Shown here in pieces: positions 12,201 through 24,574 of a stretch of 64,000 bases of DNA. A program made the translations under genes and the position numbers. The notes beneath the pieces were generated by a model. That model saw nothing but the letters and a program-made list of their open reading frames with translations. It was not told the DNA's origin and did not search any database. Numbering within the stretch: position 1 is the stretch's first letter; each line of letters starts with the position of its first letter. The DNA comes from Prosapia bicincta (lineage: Eukaryota; Arthropoda; Insecta; Hemiptera; Cercopidae): the NCBI GenBank assembly GCA_036971475.1, contig JBAIZL010000008.1:32210212-32274211 (forward strand), in the 5' to 3' direction.

Positions 12201-15200
12201 TCTCTGTCTATACAATATCATCCTCGTTCTGTATGTCTGTATCTCTCTGTCTATACAATATCATCCTCGTTCTGTATGTCTGTATCTCTCTGTCTATACA
12301 ATATCATCCTCGTTCTGTATGTCTGTATCTCTCTGTCTATACAATATCATCCTCGTTCTGTATGTCTGTATCTCTCTGTCTATACAATATCATCCTCGTT
12401 CTGTATGTCTGTATCTCTCTGTCTATACAATATCATCCTCGTTCTGTATGTCTGTATCTCTCTGTCTATACAATATCATCCTCGTTCTGTATGTCTGTAT
12501 CTCTCTGTCTATACAATATCATCCTCGTTCTGTATGTCTGTATCTCTCTGTCTATACAATATCATCCTCGTTCTGTATGTCTGTATCTCTCTGTCTATAC
12601 AATATCATCCTCGTTCTGTATGTCTGTATCTCTCTGTCTATACAATATCATCCTCGTTCTGTATGTCTGTATCTCTCTGTCTATACAATATCATCCTCGT
12701 TCTGTATGTCTGTATCTCCCTGTCTATACAATATCATCCTCGTTCTGTATGTCTGTATCTCCCTGTCTATACAATATCATCCTCGTTCTGTATGTCTGTA
12801 TCTCCCTGTCTATACAATATCATCCTCGTTCTGTATGTCTGTATCTCTCTGTCTATACAATATCATCCTCGTTCTGTATGTCTGTATCTCCCTGTCTATA
12901 CAATATCATCCTCGTTCTGTATATCTGTATCTCTCTGTCTATACAATATCATCCTCGTTCTGTATATCTGTATCTCTCTGTCTATACAATATCATCCTCG
13001 TTCTGTATGTCTGTATCTCTCTGTCTATACAATATCATCCTCGTTCTGTATGTCTGTATCTCTCTGTCTATACAATATCATCCTCGTTCTGTATATCTGT
13101 ATCTCTCTGTCTATACAATATCATCCTCGTTCTGTATATCTGTATCTCTCTGTCTATACAATATCATCCTCGTTCTGTATGTCTGTATCTCTCTGTCTAT
13201 ACAATATCATCCTCGTTCTGTATGTCTGTATCTCTCTGTCTATACAATATCATCCTCGTTCTGTATATCTGTATCTCTCTGTCTATACAATATCATCCTC
13301 GTTCTGTATGTCTGTATCTCTCTGTCTATACAATATCATCCTCGTTCTGTATATCTGTATCTCTCTGTCTATACAATATCATCCTCGTTCTGTATATCTG
13401 TATCTCTCTGTCTATACAATATCATCCTCGTTCTGTATGTCTGTATCTCTCTGTCTATACAATATCATCCTCGTTCTGTGTGTCTGTATCTCTCTGTCTA
13501 TACAATATCATCCTCGTTCTGTATGTCTGTATCTCTCTGTCTATACAATATCATCCTCGTTCTGTATGTCTGTATCTCTCTGTCTATACAATATCATCCT
13601 CGTTCTGTATGTCTGTATCTCTCTGTCTATACAATATCATCCTCGTTCTGTATGTCTGTATCTCTCTGTCTATACAATATCATCCTCGTTCTGTATGTCT
13701 GTATCTCTCTGTCTATACAATATCATCCTCGTTCTGTATATCTGTATCTCTCTGTCTATACAATATCATCCTCGTTCTGTATGTCTGTATCTCTCTGTCT
13801 ATACAATATCATCCTCGTTCTGTATGTCTGTATCTCTCTGTCTATACAATATCATCCTCGTTCTGTATGTCTGTATCTCTCTGTCTATACAATATCATCC
13901 TCTTTCTGTATATCTGTATCTCTCTGTCTATACAATATCATCCTCGTTCTGTATGTCTGTATCTCTCTGTCTATACAATATCATCCTCGTTCTGTATGTC
14001 TGTATCTCTCTGTCTATACAATGTCATCCTCGTTCTGTATATCTGTATCTCTCTGTCTATACAATATCATCCTCGTTCTGTATGTCTGTATCTCTCTGTC
14101 TATACAATATCATCCTCGTTCTGTATATCTGTATCTCTCTGTCTATACAATATCATCCTCGTTCTGTATGTCTGTATCTCTCTGTCTATACAATATCATC
14201 CTCGTTCTGTATGTCTGTATCTCTCTGTCTATACAATATCATCCTCGTTCTGTATGTCTGTATCTCTCTGTCTATACAATATCATCCTCGTTCTGTATGT
14301 CTGTATCTCTCTGTCTATACAATATCATCCTCGTTCTGTATGTCTGTATCTCTCTGTCTATACAATATCATCCTCGTTCTGTATGTCTGTATCTCTCTGT
14401 CTATACAATATCATCCTCGTTCTGTATGTCTGTATCTCTCTGTCTATACAATGTCATCCTCGTTCTGTATGTCTGTATCTCTCTGTCTATACAATATCAT
14501 CCTCGTTCTGTATGTCTGTATCTCTCTGTCTATACAATATCATCCTCGTTCTGTATATCTGTATCTCTCTGTCTATACAATATCATCCTCGTTCTGTATG
14601 TCTGTATCTCTCTGTCTATACAATATCATCCTCGTTCTGTATGTCTGTATCTCTCTGTCTATACAATATCATCCTCGTTCTGTATGTCTGTATCTCTCTG
14701 TCTATACAATATCATCCTCGTTCTGTATATCTGTATCTCTCTGTCTATACAATATCATCCTCGTTCTGTATGTCTGTATCTCTCTGTCTATACAATATCA
14801 TCCTCGTTCTGTATGTCTGTATCTCTCTGTCTATACAATATCATCCTCGTTCTGTATATCTGTATCTCTCTGTCTATACAATATCATCCTCGTTCTGTAT
14901 GTCTGTATCTCTCTGTCTATACAATGTCATCCTCGTTCTGTATATCTGTATCTCTCTGTCTATACAATATCATCCTCGTTCTGTATGTCTGTATCTCTCT
15001 GTCTATACAATATCATCCTCGTTCTGTATATCTGTATCTCTCTGTCTATACAATATCATCCTCGTTCTGTATGTCTGTATCTCTCTGTCTATACAATGTC
15101 ATCCTCGTTCTGTATGTCTGTATCTCTCTGTCTATACAATATCATCCTCGTTCTGTATGTCTGTATCTCTCTGTCTATACAATATCATCCTCGTTCTGTA

Positions 15201-18200
15201 TATCTGTATCTCTCTGTCTATACAATATCATCCTCGTTCTGTATGTCTGTATCTCTCTGTCTATACAATATCATCCTCGTTCTGTATGTCTGTATCTCTC
15301 TGTCTATACAATATCATCCTCGTTCTGTATGTCTGTATCTCTCTGTCTATACAATATCATCCTCGTTCTGTATATCTGTATCTCTCTGTCTATACAATAT
15401 CATCCTCGTTCTGTATGTCTGTATCTCTCTGTCTATACAATATCATCCTCGTTCTGTATGTCTGTATCTCTCTGTCTATACAATGTCATCCTCGTTCTGT
15501 ATGTCTGTATCTCTCTGTCTATACAATATCATCCTCGTTCTGTATGTCTGTATCTCTCTGTCTATACAATATCATCCTCGTTCTGTATATCTGTATCTCT
15601 CTGTCTATACAATATCATCCTCGTTCTGTATGTCTGTATCTCTCTGTCTATACAATATCATCCTCGTTCTGTATGTCTGTATCTCTCTGTCTATACAATA
15701 TCATCCTCGTTCTGTATGTCTGTATCTCTCTGTCTATACAATATCATCCTCGTTCTGTATATCTGTATCTCTCTGTCTATACAATATCATCCTCGTTCTG
15801 TATGTCTGTATCTCTCTGTCTATACAATATCATCCTCGTTCTGTATATCTGTATCTCTCTGTCTATACAATATCATCCTCGTTCTGTATGTCTGTATCTC
15901 TCTGTCTATACAATATCATCCTCGTTCTGTATATCTGTATCTCTCTGTCTATACAATATCATCCTCGTTCTGTATATCTGTATCTCTCTGTCTATACAAT
16001 ATCATCCTCGTTCTGTATGTCTGTATCTCTCTGTCTATACAATATCATCCTCGTTCTGTGTGTCTGTATCTCTCTGTCTATACAATATCATCCTCGTTCT
16101 GTATGTCTGTATCTCTCTGTCTATACAATATCATCCTCGTTCTGTATGTCTGTATCTCTCTGTCTATACAATATCATCCTCGTTCTGTATGTCTGTATCT
16201 CTCTGTCTATACAATATCATCCTCGTTCTGTATGTCTGTATCTCTCTGTCTATACAATATCATCCTCGTTCTGTATGTCTGTATCTCTCTGTCTATACAA
16301 TATCATCCTCGTTCTGTATGTCTGTATCTCTCTGTCTATACAATATCATCCTCGTTCTGTATGTCTGTATCTCTCTGTCTATACAATATCATCCTCGTTC
16401 TGTATGTCTGTATCTCTCTGTCTATACAATATCATCCTCGTTCTGTATGTCTGTATCTCTCTGTCTATACAATATCATCCTCGTTCTGTATATCTGTATC
16501 TCTCTGTCTATACAATATCATCCTCGTTCTGTATGTCTGTATCTCTCTGTCTATACAATATCATCCTCGTTCTGTATGTCTGTATCTCTCTGTCTATACA
16601 ATGTCATCCTCGTTCTGTATATCTGTATCTCTCTGTCTATACAATATCATCCTCGTTCTGTATGTCTTTATCTCTCTGTCTATACAATATCATCCTCGTT
16701 CTGTATATCTGTATCTCTCTGTCTATACAATATCATCCTCGTTCTGTATGTCTGTATCTCTCTGTCTATACAATATCATCCTCGTTCTGTATGTCTGTAT
16801 CTCTCTGTCTATACAATGTCATCCTCGTTCTGTATGTCTGTATCTCTCTGTCTATACAATATCATCCTCGTTCTGTATGTCTGTATCTCTCTGTCTATAC
16901 AATATCATGCTCGTTCTGTATGTCTGTATCTCTCTGTCTATACAATATCATCCTCGTTCTGTATATCTGTATCTCTCTGTCTATACAATATCATCCTCGT
17001 TCTGTATGTCTGTATCTCTCTGTCTATACAATATCATCCTCGTTCTGTATGTCTGTATCTCTCTGTCTATACAATATCATCCTCGTTCTGTATGTCTGTA
17101 TCTCTCTGTCTATACAATATCATCCTCGTTCTGTATGTCTGTATCTCTCTGTCTATACAATATCATCCTCGTTCTGTATGTCTGTATCTCTCTGTCTATA
17201 CAATATCATCCTCGTTCTGTATGTCTGTATCTCTCTGTCTATACAATATCATCCTCGTTCTGTATGTCTGTATCTCTCTGTCTATACAATATCATCCTCG
17301 TTCTGTATGTCTGTATCTCTCTGTCTATACAATATCATCCTCGTTCTGTATGTCTGTATCTCTCTGTCTATACAATATCATCCTCGTTCTGTATGTCTGT
17401 ATCTCTCTGTCTATACAATATCATCCTCGTTCTGTATGTCTGTATCTCTCTGTCTATACAATATCATCCTCGTTCTGTATGTCTGTATCTCTCTGTCTAT
17501 ACAATATCATCCTCGTTCTGTATGTCTGTATCTCTCTGTCTATACAATATCATCCTCGTTCTGTATGTCTGTATCTCTCTGTCTATACAATATCATCCTC
17601 GTTCTGTATGTCTGTATCTCTCTGTCTATACAATATCATCCTCGTTCTGTATGTCTGTATCTCTCTGTCTATACAATATCATCCTCGTTCTGTATGTCTG
17701 TATCTCTCTGTCTATACAATATCATCCTCGTTCTGTATGTCTGTATCTCTCTGTCTATACAATATCATCCTCGTTCTGTATGTCTGTATCTCTCTGTCTA
17801 TACAATATCATCCTCGTTCTGTATGTCTGTATCTCTCTGTCTATACAATATCATCCTCGTTCTGTATATCTGTATCTCTCTGTCTATACAATATCATCCT
17901 CGTTCTGTATGTCTGTATCTCTCTGTCTATACAATATCATCCTCGTTCTGTATGTCTGTATCTCTCTGTCTATACAATATCATCCTCGTTCTGTATGTCT
18001 GTATCTCTCTGTCTATACAATATCATCCTCGTTCTGTATGTCTGTATCTCTCTGTCTATACAATATCATCCTCGTTCTGTATGTCTGTATCTCTCTGTCT
18101 ATACAATATCATCCTCGTTCTGTATGTCTGTATCTCTCTGTCTATACAATATCATCCTCGTTCTGTATGTCTGTATCTCTCTGTCTATACAATGTCATCC

Positions 18201-18354
18201 TCGTTCTGTATATCTGTATCTCTCTGTCTATACAATATCATCCTCGTTCTGTATGTCTGTATCTCTCTGTCTATACAATGTCATCCTCGTTCTGTATATC
18301 TGTATCTCTCTGTCTATACAATATCATCCTCGTTCTGTATGTCTGTATCTCTCT
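9295..18354 (+). repeat. 43-bp satellite, 210 unit lengths
   Basis: The word CATCCTCG first begins at 9295 and last begins at 18325. The difference of 9030 is exactly 210 x 43, followed by a 30-base partial unit. About 75 consecutive units (roughly 9507-12717) look identical by eye. From 12718 units carry point variants: TCTCCCTG, TATATCTG for TATGTCTG, and CAATGTCAT for CAATATCAT. From about 16990 most units are again identical. The unit has no stop codon in any forward frame, so all three frames stay open for about 9 kb. These frames encode a 43-residue hydrophobic repeat and I do not regard them as genes. Confidence 0.97.
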
Positions 18355-18360
18355 AACAAA

Positions 18361-19620
18361 AAAAGGAAAATGCATAAGAACGAGACTTAGGCCTAATTGA
18401 AGGACCTGTTGGAGAAAAATAGTAGGCCTAATTGTTTTCTTTTTTCGAACAGAACAATTCCTTTAAAAATTAACGTTATAAACAAGATATAAATAAAGTT
18501 TTTAGGGTATTGTAAAATATTATAAATGGGATGAATACCCTCCTTTATCACAGTAGTGACTATAAACACGGGTCTGCATAATTTTTGTTATTATTTGTAA
18601 ACTGTGTAAGACGCTATGCTTAAATAGTGTAAATCTAAATATAAATACATGTTTTGCTACATACGGATGAATTTTTTCTATTCTAACTTAGTTATCAAAT
18701 AATTTTTAAATATTTTAAAAAGAATTATCTAAAGGTCATCAATCAATTGTCAAAAGCAGGTGAACTTCTGCATGATTCATTGTAAAGAATGGAGAAAAAT
18801 ACCTAGCTGTCTGAAAATGATATAAATTCCGGATTTAAATTATCTGGATTTCCAATTAGTTATTTTCATCGTCCTAAAAGAACTAAAAATGGAACATTCT
18901 AAACACCGTTTGATGTAATATCATTTCAAATTACTATTAGTTAAACTTTAACCTTGACGTATTCAGTTTCCTCTAAATATCGCAAAAGTTGAATTTTTCT
19001 TTTACCTATTATCCTTTATGAAACGATAGTTTCTCCCGCACACTTTACTTTAGTTTAAAAAGTCTTTTATCAATAAGAACGCATTTTTAAAGTTACCATA
19101 AATTTGACCAAGTTATGCAATAATATACGGATTGTCAATTTTATTAAAAGAAACAAAACAAAGTTCTTGCGGTCACTTTGTGAGAGAATTTGTAATTTAT
19201 TGCTTAGGCTGTTTTTCCCACATCTGATTTGTGATTTTGTATATTAAAAAAAAAACACTACCCAACATTATTTTCTTGAGTGGTTTTCTGCTAGACAATA
19301 CAATACCAAAAACAATTAGTGTTTATTGACCAAACTGTTGGTTTGTCTACAAGGTTTATGATAAGTGTGAAAAGATAAGATTAAGGAAGATAGAGATACT
19401 TTAAGGCCAGAGTGATGCTGCGTGGCTCACCTAACCAGCACATCATGTCCCACAGACCTGTTCAAAGAAAAACTTTAAATTCGATTTCAATTTTAAGTTA
19501 CTCTGAATGTGCAGCATGACTTTTCTGCTCCTCAATGGCTTGACATAAAACCAATACTACATGTCAATCCTGTACATGTATAAGGATTGTGTGTAAGTTA
19601 ATGTAGTGGCAGGTAACAAC
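18361..19620. other. AT-rich DNA, nothing recognised
   Basis: Non-repetitive AT-rich sequence between the 43-bp satellite and the next duplication. I could support no exon, RNA gene or mobile element. Confidence 0.5.
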
Positions 19621-19623
19621 ACT

Positions 19624-19800
19624 TCTTATTCAACTTGATTTTACTATCGCAGAACTGGAAGTATCAGCACCACAGCAACATTAACTACAACATATCCAGT
19701 GATTAGAAAAGCAGTTGGTTTTATATTATTCAACTTGATTTTACTATCGCAGAACTGCAAGTATCAGCACCATAGTAACATAAACTACAACCAGTCCAGG
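19624..19800 (+). repeat. ~100-bp direct tandem duplication
   Basis: The segment starting CAACTTGATTTTACTATCGC at 19631 recurs at 19731, and the ~60 bases that follow match closely (AGTATCAGCACCA..., ACTACAAC). The two copies differ by a few substitutions. There is no sign that it is coding. Confidence 0.85.
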
Positions 19801-20182
19801 ATCAGCACCTGTCTTAGTTTTAGATCTCATCTGCGATGTTCACCTGTTTTTATTTCAGATCTTTTCGGAAGGTTTGGCTTGTCTTCGTATCTTTTAAAGG
19901 TAATAAATATTTTCCAGTTTAATGGTAGTTTAATTGCTAACAGTTTAATTGAAATAATCTTACTGTGTAAGATTACAAAAAAAGCCTAGTTAAATCTCTG
20001 ACTCACTTCTACCGAAAGATTCGGTCAGTTGATAGTCCAAATACTTCGTGAGTTTGATATTCTACAAATTCAACTATTATAATTTATTGATATTGAATCT
20101 TTCTCTGGATTTTTAAAGTTTGTTCTAAATGTTCTGTATTTAAGGGTTATAAAATTATATTATAATCCTTACATACTACTTA
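19801..20182. other. AT-rich DNA, nothing recognised
   Basis: No gene or repeat seen. This is the sequence beyond the 3' end of the LINE fragment (which reads on the - strand), and it may include its 3' untranslated tail. Confidence 0.4.
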
Positions 20183-21051
20183 CTAGCCAACGCCCACCCT
20201 TGGGAGTTGACCAATTTGACGACCCGATGACCAGTAGAGATGGGCATTCCTGAAGATGGGACTGCAGTAATCCTGGGTCCGGTCCAAGGCTGTGCAATCA
20301 TTTAGGTGTTGGGCATCCATAAGTTCACCACCACACAGCAGACACTCTGGGGTTGGTAGCACATGGAGGAGCGCAGCAAGGTTATCATGACCGGTCTTCA
20401 ATCTGAAAGCTGAAACGCTAACAGATCGGGGCAAGTTTGGTCAATTGGTCTACCCATCACAAGACTTACCCACCGTTTTCCTGCTGAGAGCTCCCTCAAT
20501 CGACCTTGGTTCCATTGTTTAGTGGACGTCTTTATTAGGGACCTGGAGGAATGTAGTGAACTCAGATGCTCGGGCTGGGGGAGGCTTGTTCCTTGCTTTG
20601 CTAGTTGATCAGCCTTTTCATGGCCAGTGATGTTTACATGGCTCGGGATCCACTGGAAATTAAGTACCCACCCGGCATTAATGAGAGCATTTTGTTTTCT
20701 TCTACATTCTTTTGTTCTACTACAGTCGGTCCGTGAGTTCCCAGAGAGATTCATGATGACGGTCTTAGAGTCAACAAGGAAATCGGCCCTACCCGGAGCA
20801 GTCAGGTTCTCAAGTTCTATTGCTCCACCATATATGGCAGCTACCTCACAGTCATAGTTGCTAAGGTGGACCCCGATAGCAGACAATCCCTCAAAACATG
20901 AGCAGTAGTATACAGCACCTGTTTCACCTGATGCAGGTATGGATGAACCATCTGTGTAAACCTGGAGCCGTTCTGGTGCAGGGTATTTTTCATTGATAGT
21001 TCGGAGGGCTGCACTTCTAAGCTCCTGATCCGAAGATGCATGCTTCGGCAA
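20183..21051 (-). pseudogene. LINE RNase H domain and C-terminal zinc-knuckle-like region, frameshifted
   Basis: This is the best-preserved part of the element. RNase H cleaves the RNA of RNA:DNA hybrids during target-primed reverse transcription. YTDGS lies about 35 residues into the 217-codon open segment, FLVDSKTVI about 60 residues later, and IPSHVNITGHEKADQLAKQG follows. The frame shifts near 20403-20430, after which the downstream frame continues with the Cys/His cluster. The open frames on the opposite strand (20627-20857 and others) are shadows of this domain. Confidence 0.8.
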
Positions 21052-22450
21052 GTAATGATCTGTTAGGACGAGCTCTGCCTCAGGGAGCTCCTGGAAGCAT
21101 TCCTGAAAAGCAGTAAGTGGAGCTGGTTCTCCGGGAGTGACTTCATACTTCTTATAAAGATCCTGGTAACAGACAAGCTGTGGGTTTATGGTACTCGTCC
21201 CAAGATTTGTTTGTTCCTTTAAATCGCTCCCAAAAACATAGGGCTTTCATCTCCCTGCGTATCTGTAGTGGTTCACTCTGTTTGACCCTAAATTGCAGCA
21301 ATAGGAGTGGACTTGGCAGCTCCAGTTATCACTCGTAAGACATTGTTTTGAGCAAAATCAAGTAAATTTGTGGTGCATTTACTGGCCGTGACTGTCACCT
21401 CGGTACCATATTCTAAGATTGGTCATATATATGACTTGTAGGCAGTCTTTAAAACATCTTGGTTAGCTCCCCAAGTAGTAGCTGTTAGTCTCTTGAGTAA
21501 TCTTGTTCTTTTTATAGCCTTTTCAACACACTGGGCAATGTGTGGTTTCCATGACATACATGGATCCAATGCAACTCCCAAGTATCTTGAAATATCGCTG
21601 CTAGACAACATTGAGTTCTTATATGTTAAGCTCACCTTTGGAATTTTTGTGTAGAGTGAGAAAAGTTGGACGATGTGTTTACGGTCACGGCATTATTCTC
21701 TGCCCATTTTCCAAGTCTCAGCAAAGCATCATTCATACACTTCTGCAGAGCAGTGATGTTACTGCTGCTGGCCCACAAGAGAAGATCGTCAGCATACAAC
21801 AGGGCTCGGATACCAGGTATGGCATGCATGGTGTCTATGACGTCATTTATCGTAAGGTTGAACAATCTACATGAAATTACTGCCCCGTGGGGTATGCCTT
21901 GCCTCTGGATATGAAATTTTGATGAGCTGTTACAGGGTGTGCATTTGGTATTATCAAAGGGTTTACAAAGAGCATTTGCAATGTCTTTCACATTACTGAG
22001 AGTTTTCTTACAACAGATGAGGGGCTGGAGTTGGTTTTGTTCACAATCATTATTAAGGTAGGAGATATACCTGTGGGCCTTAGCCCCATCTTTCCTAAAG
22101 TCCAGCTTGCTTATAAAGTTTCTAAAGGCAGTTCGCTTTGAGCTTTTTATTTCTTGGTTTAGTTTTTCCTGGCTCTTTTTTAGTAAGATAATATCTTATT
22201 TTGAAATCGATTTTTCTGCTTTATACCTAGCTTTATCGCGGTATGTCAGAGTCGCATTCCAAAAAGGTTTATATTGCCTGACTTGACCTCGAGGTATTGA
22301 TTTTTGAGCGCATTCCAGGAGAGCAGAGTTGAAGTTGCTAACGGTTGACTCTGGCGATTCAGTAATTAGAGCTAGGTTCAACAATTCGTTTGTAAGTTCC
22401 TTGAACCTGATCCAATTTGTCTTTCGATGTTCCATCTCTGAGCCCATGAG
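20183..22450 (-). pseudogene. decayed non-LTR retrotransposon (LINE) with RT and RNase H remnants
   Basis: Reading from right to left, the fragment holds four parts. First is a pre-RT linker (22447-22196). Second is a reverse-transcriptase remnant with GIPHGAV and the catalytic YADD box (21991-21632). Third is the RT thumb region (21635-21423). Fourth is an RNase H domain (21051-20398) followed by a C-X2-C-X8-H-X3-C cluster (ECLLC...HLNDC). The RNase H D-E-D-D residues can be seen in YTDGS, CEVAAI, VDSKT and HEKADQLA. An RNase H downstream of RT is typical of I/R1-group insect LINEs. The element is dead: no endonuclease domain is present, the RT fingers and first catalytic aspartate are missing, a TGA interrupts it near 21420, and a frameshift lies near 20400. 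Confidence 0.85.
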
Positions 22451-23995
22451 TTTCTATATACTGCTTTGACGGTGGTTTACAATCCTATTAGCAATATACT
22501 ACTTTGATGACAGAGCTTTTAAGATCCTACTTAACATGATTATTTATTGTTGTAGTTGTTTTTGGTTATATGGGATTCATTCTCCAATTTATTAATGAAT
22601 TCTCGTCATTGTTGAATTATTATCCGATAGCACGTTTTGCTTTACTTTTGATTTCCTTAACCCTAAGCCTCTCTTATATTACAAAGCAGTACATTTTATT
22701 CCTAGTTGAGTACAAAATCAGAAAAACAGTCACAAGGTCGTAAGACTTTTCTCAATTTTTTTCCTCTCACCGCTTCTCAGCCACTTTCTAATACTTTTCA
22801 TATATTGCGTTTTTCTTTCTTTGCACAATATTGGAAACATTTCCTTGAGCATACAATTTAAATGTAAAGGTTAGACCTTACTACCTTCAATCTAATCCTT
22901 GATTTTGTTCCAAGGTTTTACGTATTTCAATCTTCAAATTTCTTTCATAGTCAGTATTTTTTTTTTTTTTTAATCAGATATATCTTATTCTTTAATGTCA
23001 AAATGTTCATTACAACTGTTCGTTCAGTTATACTATGAAATAAGAAAGTGGATAGAAGCTACCTTGTATTTAACTCGTATTACAAATTTCTCCTTAATGA
23101 ATTTGAAATCCGTTATTTGTTACACAGAGAATAATTTCTCCTACTTTTATTAATGTAATTTCCACATTTTTCCAAACTTTCCTTAGTTGTTCGGGAGGTA
23201 CAATGTAAGAGATCTCATGATATATTAGCAGCGAGAAATTGTTCTTTGTATCTCTTTTTGTGTAATTTAATGATCAATAGGGTAATAGTTTTTTTATAAG
23301 TTATAAGTTTAACTTTTTTTTTCTTTTGGAAGAAAATACTAAATTATTTCTTCATTACATGTAAAACAGTTTTTGAAACGTATGAAAACTTGCAAAGGTT
23401 TTAATAATGTTATTTAGAACACACTGATAGTCCGTTTTCCATTAACCTTTAACTAATACCGATTCTCTTTTTCCATTACAACTATCTTAACAGCAGAAAA
23501 CATTTTTACTTAAAATGTTTTACTTGAAATTAATTTCAACAAAGTTTATAATAAAACCTTATCAAGAATTTTTATTGCAAGTGTTTATAAATTAGTGAGC
23601 TACACTAGTGAATATTTACTTCCTAATTAGAAACGTCAAAATATTTTTGCAATTTGTTTTGCGCATAAATAAATTAACAGTTTAGAAAATATATTATTAA
23701 AAATAAAATTTAAAAACTTTTTTCACAAATAAAGTTAAATAATTTGCGGAAACTGAAATTACTTAGCTATAGCAATAAACATTTCATTTATTTAACCAAT
23801 GCAATTGTTTGTTAATTCACTGTTTGTGAATTTGTATTAGTTTGTCACAAGCTTTAAATAGTGACGAATCGAACAACATGAAGGTATATCAAGCAAAGAA
23901 GTATATGCTTAATGCTTTTACTAAAATTAGTTTTAAATTCTGACAAATAAAGTTTGAGCTTAGTTTTGTGAATAATTATATTTTGTTGACCTCAG
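22451..23995. other. AT-rich DNA upstream of the CNG exons, probably intron
   Basis: No exon, repeat or RNA gene could be supported. It ends in the polypyrimidine-containing acceptor TTTTGTTGACCTCAG at 23995. An in-frame TGA at 23987-23989 shows that the coding frame of the next exon does not extend upstream, so this is intron or 5' flanking DNA. Confidence 0.5.
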
Positions 23996-24157
23996 TCAAG
24001 ATGTTCTTCAAGAAGAGTTCACGGCCAAGAAGCTGGGTCCAGACCTCCGGACTGGTTCGCAGCCAAGTTTAAGCGGGTAGATACAGAAGACATTGCCAAC
24101 AGCTGTTGTTGGGGAAATGCCTTCGCAGTGGATCCAACAATGCCTTTCCACTACAAG
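23996..24157 (+). CDS. CNG channel exon: cytoplasmic N-terminal segment before S1
   Basis: In-frame reading gives 54 residues that include DWFAAKFKRVDTEDIANSCC and end AVDPTMPFHYK. That ending matches the VDP...YY motif just before S1 in animal CNG alpha subunits. The start is set by a CTCAG acceptor with an upstream in-frame stop. The end is AAG before the donor GTCAAA, which is weaker than the other donors of this gene. The splice is phase 0 into a following exon that begins TGG (Trp, as in family members). The exact 5' border is the least certain part; the remaining N-terminal exons were not found. Confidence 0.75.
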
Positions 24158-24331
24158 GTCAAATAGTCTAACAATTACAGTAGAAATGTATTATTATACC
24201 AATATTGTAAAGTAATTGCAACAACCTATAACTAAATACTTATTATCTGTAAAGATATTCTAATAATATAAATAGCACTTTGAAAAATAAGCATTTTGTT
24301 TTATATTCTCAAGTATTTTGATTCTGTTTAG

Positions 24332-24494
24332 TGGTTGGCGTTGGTCACTTGCGCCATTTTCTATAACCTAGTTTTCGTGATTGGGAGAGGAGTCTTCTGG
24401 GAGCTTAACAACGCCGTGCCTGTCCTTTGGTGGGTCCTAGACTACACCTGTGATGGAATCTATCTATTAGATACATTCATCCACGCACACGAAG
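24332..24494 (+). CDS. CNG channel exon: transmembrane segments S1 and S2
   Basis: The exon encodes 54 codons plus one base. S1 runs about WLALVTCAIFYNLVFVIGR and S2 about LWWVLDYTCDGIYLLDTFIH, ending HAHE-G. This pattern (YN..F..GR..F.E, LDY..D.IYLLD) is characteristic of cyclic nucleotide-gated channels. It is bounded by a TTCTGTTTAG acceptor and a strong GTAAGA donor. It leaves in phase 1, splitting a glycine codon completed 18.5 kb downstream at 42988. The preceding intron is only 174 bp, whereas the following one is filled by the 93/92-bp satellite beginning about 80 bp after the donor. Confidence 0.93.
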
Positions 24495-24574
24495 GTAAGA
24501 AAAACCCTAACCACTTAATACTTAAGTAACGCAATAAGACTTTGAAAAATATATATACATATTTCTATATGATA

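Noticed and set aside
9222..18400. Three overlapping open frames of about 3000 codons each
   Set aside because: They are the same 43-bp satellite read in three registers. The unit simply lacks forward stops, and there is no start context, domain or splice support.
20627..21914. Plus-strand open frames at 20627-20857, 21611-21874 and 21666-21914
   Set aside because: They are antisense shadows of the LINE RT and RNase H remnants.
24495..24529. Extension of the S1-S2 exon past HAHEG
   Set aside because: Reading on gives only a short non-conserved tail and a stop. The GTAAGA donor at 24495 and the matching phase at 42988 give the conserved family sequence instead.
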